From: Nocardia cyriacigeorgica
GTDB taxonomy: Bacteria; Actinomycetota; Actinomycetes; Mycobacteriales; Mycobacteriaceae
Assembly (NCBI RefSeq): GCF_029868385.1
Contig: NZ_JARWNX010000042.1
Coordinates: forward strand, 1 to 64,000
Reading direction: 5' to 3'
DNA: 64,000 nt
Shown here piece by piece: positions 13,501 through 19,500 of the stretch (its first letter is position 1; each line of letters opens with the position of its first letter). Below the pieces are notes generated by a model, which ran no database searches, had not been told where the DNA came from, and saw nothing but the letters and a program-made list of their open reading frames with translations. Made by a program: the position numbers and the translations under genes.

Positions 13501-16500
13501 CTTCGGGAACGATCTCTGCCGCTGAATGGTTGGCGGGTATTTCTGCGCCGTCCAGCCATAGCAGGCCTTGGATCTCCTCGAGCATAGCGAAATCGACGCG
13601 CGACAAATCCACGTGCTCGCTGAGCGCGTATCTGAGGTATGCGAGGTGCTTTGGATCATGCGATGCCGCTTTGAACAGGCCGCTGAACGGTCCGACCAGG
13701 TCCAGCCTTCCGTCGATAATCCTCCAATACCCGAATGCCGAGTAGATGCTGCTGCCACGGTGATGTGAGTTGTAGAGATGCGGGTGCTCTCCGGACACAT
13801 TTGGAGTGGTGACGAAATTTCCGTGGAGGTCCATCAGGAACGTATCGCCGCCACGTGTTCGAGTGTTGTAGCGCCGCCCGTCCGGTCCGACGAACCGATC
13901 GCCATCGAACCGGACGACGACGACCTCGACCGGATCGAGCCAGCCGGGATAGGCATCGGTGGGCGTACTCGGATCCGCGACGTCGAATGTCGGTTTGCTC
14001 GGGGCGGTGGCCGGGTTCGTCGATCGGCCTGCTTTGCCCTTGCCGTCGCCCGGCTCTCCACCGGGTGGGTTGCGGAAGGCCATATAGCCTTCTGCCGGGC
14101 CGCCCTTCGAGAATGGAATATGAGGACGGGCGCCCGGGTCGTCGTATTCCCCGCGACCGGTATCCAGGGCGCCGGACATCGAGCCCGGGTACGACGATGA
14201 ACTCGGCGAGATTGTTCGAGCGGGTTGTGGTGCTGTTGTTTGTCCATCTGCGGTTCGGTGTGAACCTGTGCGGTCGGCGTCAGGTGCTCCGTCCACAGCG
14301 GAGCGAACTAGCGCGATCATGTCTTCGATCGACATCCACTTGTGGGGCAGTCCGGCCGCCGTGAACGCACCGGTGAGTGCCAGCTGCACGTTGGAGGCGA
14401 GCATGCGGGCCCTGCGGTCGTCCAACTCGCCGGCCTGGGCCAGCTCGACCATACGAATCGTGTCATTCGATGCCCGGAAAGTGTCGAGCATGGGCAATAC
14501 GGTAAGGATGAAGCGCGCCGTGCTCGGCGAAGTGAGGGTGGCCGATTCGAGTACCGGCATTCCATTGCGATGTAGCGCAATCAAACCGTCGACGGCCCTC
14601 GGGCCTGGGCCGGCATACTGAAAATCGATAAGCGTGACGTTTCCGTGCGCATCGACCAAAACGTTGTTCGGCGTCACATCCATATGCAGAGGGACCCACG
14701 GTTCGATCGGCGATTCGACGAAGTCGGTGAGCGCCTGCTCCAGGGCGTCGGTCAGCCGGGGCCCGAATCCGAACGCTTGACGAACCGCATTGATCGCGAC
14801 GGATCGTTCCCCGAACTCTTGGAACACCTGCTCGGCATGGGCGGCGTGAATTCGGATGAAGTCCGCGAGGGTCCCCGACCGGAGATGCTGTGGGATGTCC
14901 CCGAAGTCGCTCAACGGGAGATTGTGGAAATCGGTGATGATCGTGGTCAGCTTCTGCATGATCACGGGATCTGAGAAGAAGTCCGCTATCGGTTCGCCCG
15001 CATCACGGTCGATACGGAAATCGTCCCCCACGTAGAGGATGCGAGGCAACCCGCCCATCTTGCGGGCAGCGGCCTCGATGATCGCGGCCTCGTCGGCCCA
15101 GGTGACGTGGTCCAGCACATTGTCCGGGCGCGACATGATCTGGACCGCGAATCCAGAAATCTTGTACACATTGCGAGAACCGCCGATCCGCAGTTCGCCG
15201 TGTTCGACGGCGTAGTCGCGCAATGCCACCGCGGTCTCGTGTGACATCTGCACACCTGAATCCGGCTCTGCCCCGAGTGAGTGATACTCGTTCGGCCCCA
15301 GTAGATCTCGCAAGACGGCCGATGCCTGCACCGCCGCAGGACTCTCCTGAACAGTTTCGGGGCTGTTCGGCCATTGGCCCGCATCGGCGACGCGTGTACC
15401 GCTCGAGGGTTTGATCACGAGGTAGCCGTCGCCGGCCAGGCTGCGGAACACCCTGCGGACAGTGTCTTTCGATATTCCCAGCGCCTCGGCGAGCTCCTTG
15501 GCAGGTGTCATGCGCTGACCCTGGCCGACGTGGCCGTCGAGAATCATTTGCCGCAACAGCGGTGTCAATGTGGCGTGCCAGCCGATATCGGCGGCGGTGT
15601 CGGCGAGCGAACCCGGAGAGGGCTCACCGGTGAGGATGGTCAGAGTTTCTGCGGCCGAGAGCGGTGCCTCGGTACCAGGGGCTACGCTCGGCCATCGGTC
15701 CCTGCTCGCCACGGTCGTGCTGACCGGATGCCTGACTTGCAGATAGCCTTCATCGTCGAGTTGGTTATAGGCCCTGCGGACCGATTCCGAGGAAATCCCC
15801 AGTTCTTCGGCGAGCTTTTCGATCGGAGTGAGCCGTTGGCCTTCGGGTGGGTAGCCGTCGAGGATCGCTTGGCGTAGACCGTCGGCCAGTGCTGCCTGCC
15901 AGCTGGTTCGGGCCGCGGTGTCCGCGAGAGAGCCTGGAAGCGAGGCCTCGATGAGGCCTGCCTGCTCATCGGCCGGGAGCGGTACGGATGTGTCGGCGGG
16001 TGCTTGCTTCGGCCAGTGATCCTTGCTCGTCACCGTGGTGCCCGCTTTACCACGGCTCACCAGATATCCCGCGTCGGCGAGTTCGCGATAGGCCCTGGTG
16101 ACTGTTTCGGTCGAGATCTTGACGCGTGACTTCCGCGCAAGTTCGTCGGCGAAAGTCCTGGCTGGTGCCAGCTTTTGCCCGGCGGAGATGGTCTCGTCGA
16201 GGACGATTCGACGCAAGCCGGTGGTCAGCGTTTCGTGCCAGCCGACGGCGGACACAGTGTCGGCCAGGCTGTTCGGCAGCGCGGCTTTGACGAGTTCGGT
16301 TTGCAGTTGGGCCGACAGTTGTGGTTTGTCGGACCGAACGGGCGGTGTGTCGGACGATTGCTGCTTGCGCTTCGCCACATTGTCGGCGCCCTTACCGACA
16401 CCCGGTTCTCGACCCGGCGGCGTGTGGAAGGCCATGCCGCCGTCTGGCGGTCCGACCTTCTTCGCGAACGGGGTGCGTGGCCGCACGTCCATACCGTCGT

Positions 16501-19500
16501 GGCTGGTGCGACCGGTGTCCACTGCGCCGTACATCAATCCGGGGTACGACGTCGGTGGGCTGGTATTCGCGCCGGGTCGGCGGGGTGTGTCGGGTGTCGG
16601 ATCGGCCGCGGGCAGAGCGGGCGCGGGCTGCCACTTGCGAAGCAGGCGCTCGAGGTATTCCGTTGCGGTGGTATCGAGGCCCGGCTCGGCCAACTTTGCT
16701 CGGATACCGTCGAGGAGCTGGGACCTTACGTTCGACAGCGTGAACGCTATGTGATCGACATGAGGGTAGCGGCGAGCGTACTCGTCGCTCTGGAGCAGGT
16801 AGCGGGCGATGCGGTCGGCTCGGTCGAAGGTGAAGGCCGCTGCTTCGAGGTGGTGCGCGGCGCTTTCCGCGGTGGTATTTGCGAACTCCGACAATGCGGC
16901 GAGCAGGTCGTTCGCCGCACGGGCCATCGTCGACATGAGCCGTTCGGGCGTGATGTCTTCGGCGCCCGCGGGGATCAGGCGGGACAGGATGGCGAACCGC
17001 TGCTCGGGGCTGATCGGTGTGTAGGCGGGAACATGGTTCGGGTCGTGGGGTTCGCCGACGATCTGTGCTCGGTCGGCGAGCAACCGAAGCAGCTCGACGG
17101 TGTTGTTCGTATTGTCGTACGCGCCGCCGGCACCGAGCCGCTTGGCGGCCTGGTACAGCAGCTGTGCGGTCGCGCCGTCGTCGGCGAACGACCAGAAGGG
17201 TTGCTGATTCTCACTCGACCTGTTGGGGAGGTCGAGGATGTACTCGATCATTCCGGCCGCGGCGTCGGCGGCCTTGGCCGCCTGCTCGGGATCCAACCCC
17301 GCCAACCCGTTCCGAGCCGCGTGCGCGATCGCCTGCACCAGGTTGTTCTGGTATTCGTCCACGAGATCGGCCAGTTTCGCGTCGACGGACGCAAGGGCGG
17401 ATTGCTCCTCGGCCGCAGACCTGACGCCCGCATGCCGGAAGTCCTGGTAGAGGCGCTGGAGGTAATCTTTCGTCTGGGGTTGGAGATCCAGGTCCTCACG
17501 CTGGAAATAGAGCTTCTCGACTCGTTCGAACAGCTTCTTGTTCGTCAGCACATCGTGGTTGTGCCGTGCCTTCATGCCGGTGATCAAGTTGTCCACTTGT
17601 TCGGCAACCGAATTGCGATCTTCTTTGTCGCGCTTGAGGATCTGCTGTTCGGCCAGTCTGCGGTAGTCGGCACCTGATTCGGCGAAACGATGCAGGGTGT
17701 TGTCGACGGTCGGTTCTTCGGCATCGTTCGCGATGTCGTCCAATTCGGCGTTGTGTTCCGCGATCGCCGCCGCGAGATCTTTGGCGTGTTGGACGAGATC
17801 GACTTCCTCCCACCACGGATCCTCGGCGGGTGCGAACGGGAACGGGTTCGTGCCGCGAATGTTGTGCCGGGTACCGGGCGTCGAGAGCACGGGGCGCCGG
17901 GTCTCGATCTTCGGCGGGGGCGGCGGTGCGAGGGTCGCGCCGGAGACGCCGCCCTGCGTGGTTTCCACGCCGGGGCTGTCGAGGTATTCGAGGCTGTCCG
18001 GGTTCAGGCCGGGGCGGCCGCCGGGTGTGCCGGGTGCGCCCGGCGCCTTTTCGTCGACGTCGGTGGGGTATTTGCGGCCAAGTCCGGCGTCCATGGGGAC
18101 CGTGGTCGGGCTGGCGTCGAGTGAGGTCGACTGGGTGGCCGGTGGGCGGGGGATCGGGGTGACCTCAGGGCCTACCGCCGGCTCTGGAGTGAGTGGGCTG
18201 GTGGGGTCGTGTTCTTCCTGGGTGCCGTCGGGGGTGAAGCGTGGTCGGTTGGACCAGGAGTCGAGGGAGCCGTTCTCGCGAGGTCGGGGAACGATCGGGG
18301 TTCGGTTGCGTGTGTCCTCCTCCGGGGGAATGGGGAAGGCGGGGTTGGTGTAGATGGCGGGTGGCGGGAGCTTGAACTCCTCGGGCGGATCGCCCAACGG
18401 GAAGCCGGGGATGCGTGGGGTGGTGGCGTCTGTGCCCGTGGGGAATTCGACTGTGCTCGGCTTCGGCGGGATGAATTCCTCGGGTTCGGCGGGGAGGTCG
18501 TCGTCTGCGGGGGTCCGGTTGGTCGCCGGGAGCGGAGTCGCGGTCGACGCTTCCGGCTGTCTGTCGGGGGCCGACAGCGCGGTGGTATCGGCTGCATCGG
18601 GAAGAGCGGCTGCCCGACCCGCGCTCGGATCCACCGAACGGGCGGCAGGGTTTTGTGCGGTGGGTGGGCTCGCGGCCCGACTCGGTTCGTGTGTGTCGGG
18701 ACCGGGCGGACCCGAGAGATTCGGCGCCGATGCCGATGCAGCCGTTGGTGAGGATGCTGCTGCCGCTGTTGCTGACGACGTCGCCGCCGCTGCTGTTCGT
18801 GAGGAGGTTCCCGCCGTCGTTGGTGACGAGGATGTCGACGTTGTTGATACAGGTGCCGATGCTGTCGTCGGAGTGGCTGTCGGTGCGGAGGCTGCTGATG
18901 ACGCGGCCGACAACTCCGGTGACGACGCCGATACCTGCTCTGCTGCCGCCGGGGACGTCGACGCCGAGGATGCTGACGTCGATGTCGTTGTAGCCGAGGA
19001 TTCCGACTTCGATGTCGTTGCAGCCGAAGGGCTTTCGGCAGCCGACGAGAGCGAGGGCGATACGGACGGCGCGGCCGCCGGGCTCATTGCCTCGGGTGGC
19101 GGAGTTCCCGGTACGGGTTCGGACCCGGTGGATGCGTCGGGGGCGGTGCTCCTGGCGGTTGCGGTGTCGCTGCCGAGCGTCGCCGAGGCGGTTTCGGGGG
19201 TCGGCTTCGGTGTTGCGGCACCGGTTGCGTCCGGTGTGCGGCTCTGCGCCGGTGCGGCCGTGGCCTCTGGTGACGCCGGGGACGCGGGCGGGCTCGACGG
19301 ATGTGCGCTGGCAACGGTCTGCTCGGTGGGAGTGTCGGCAATGCGTGACGAGGTGGTGGCGGGCCGCGGATTCGGTGCGGGTTCTGCGGCGCCGGACGGG
19401 CGCGTTGTCTGTGCTGCGGTGTCGCGGGATGACTGGGTGCCAGGGTCGCGGGGCGCTTGCCCGCCAGACTCGTGTGCGGCGGGTGTGGCGGTGTCGCGGG

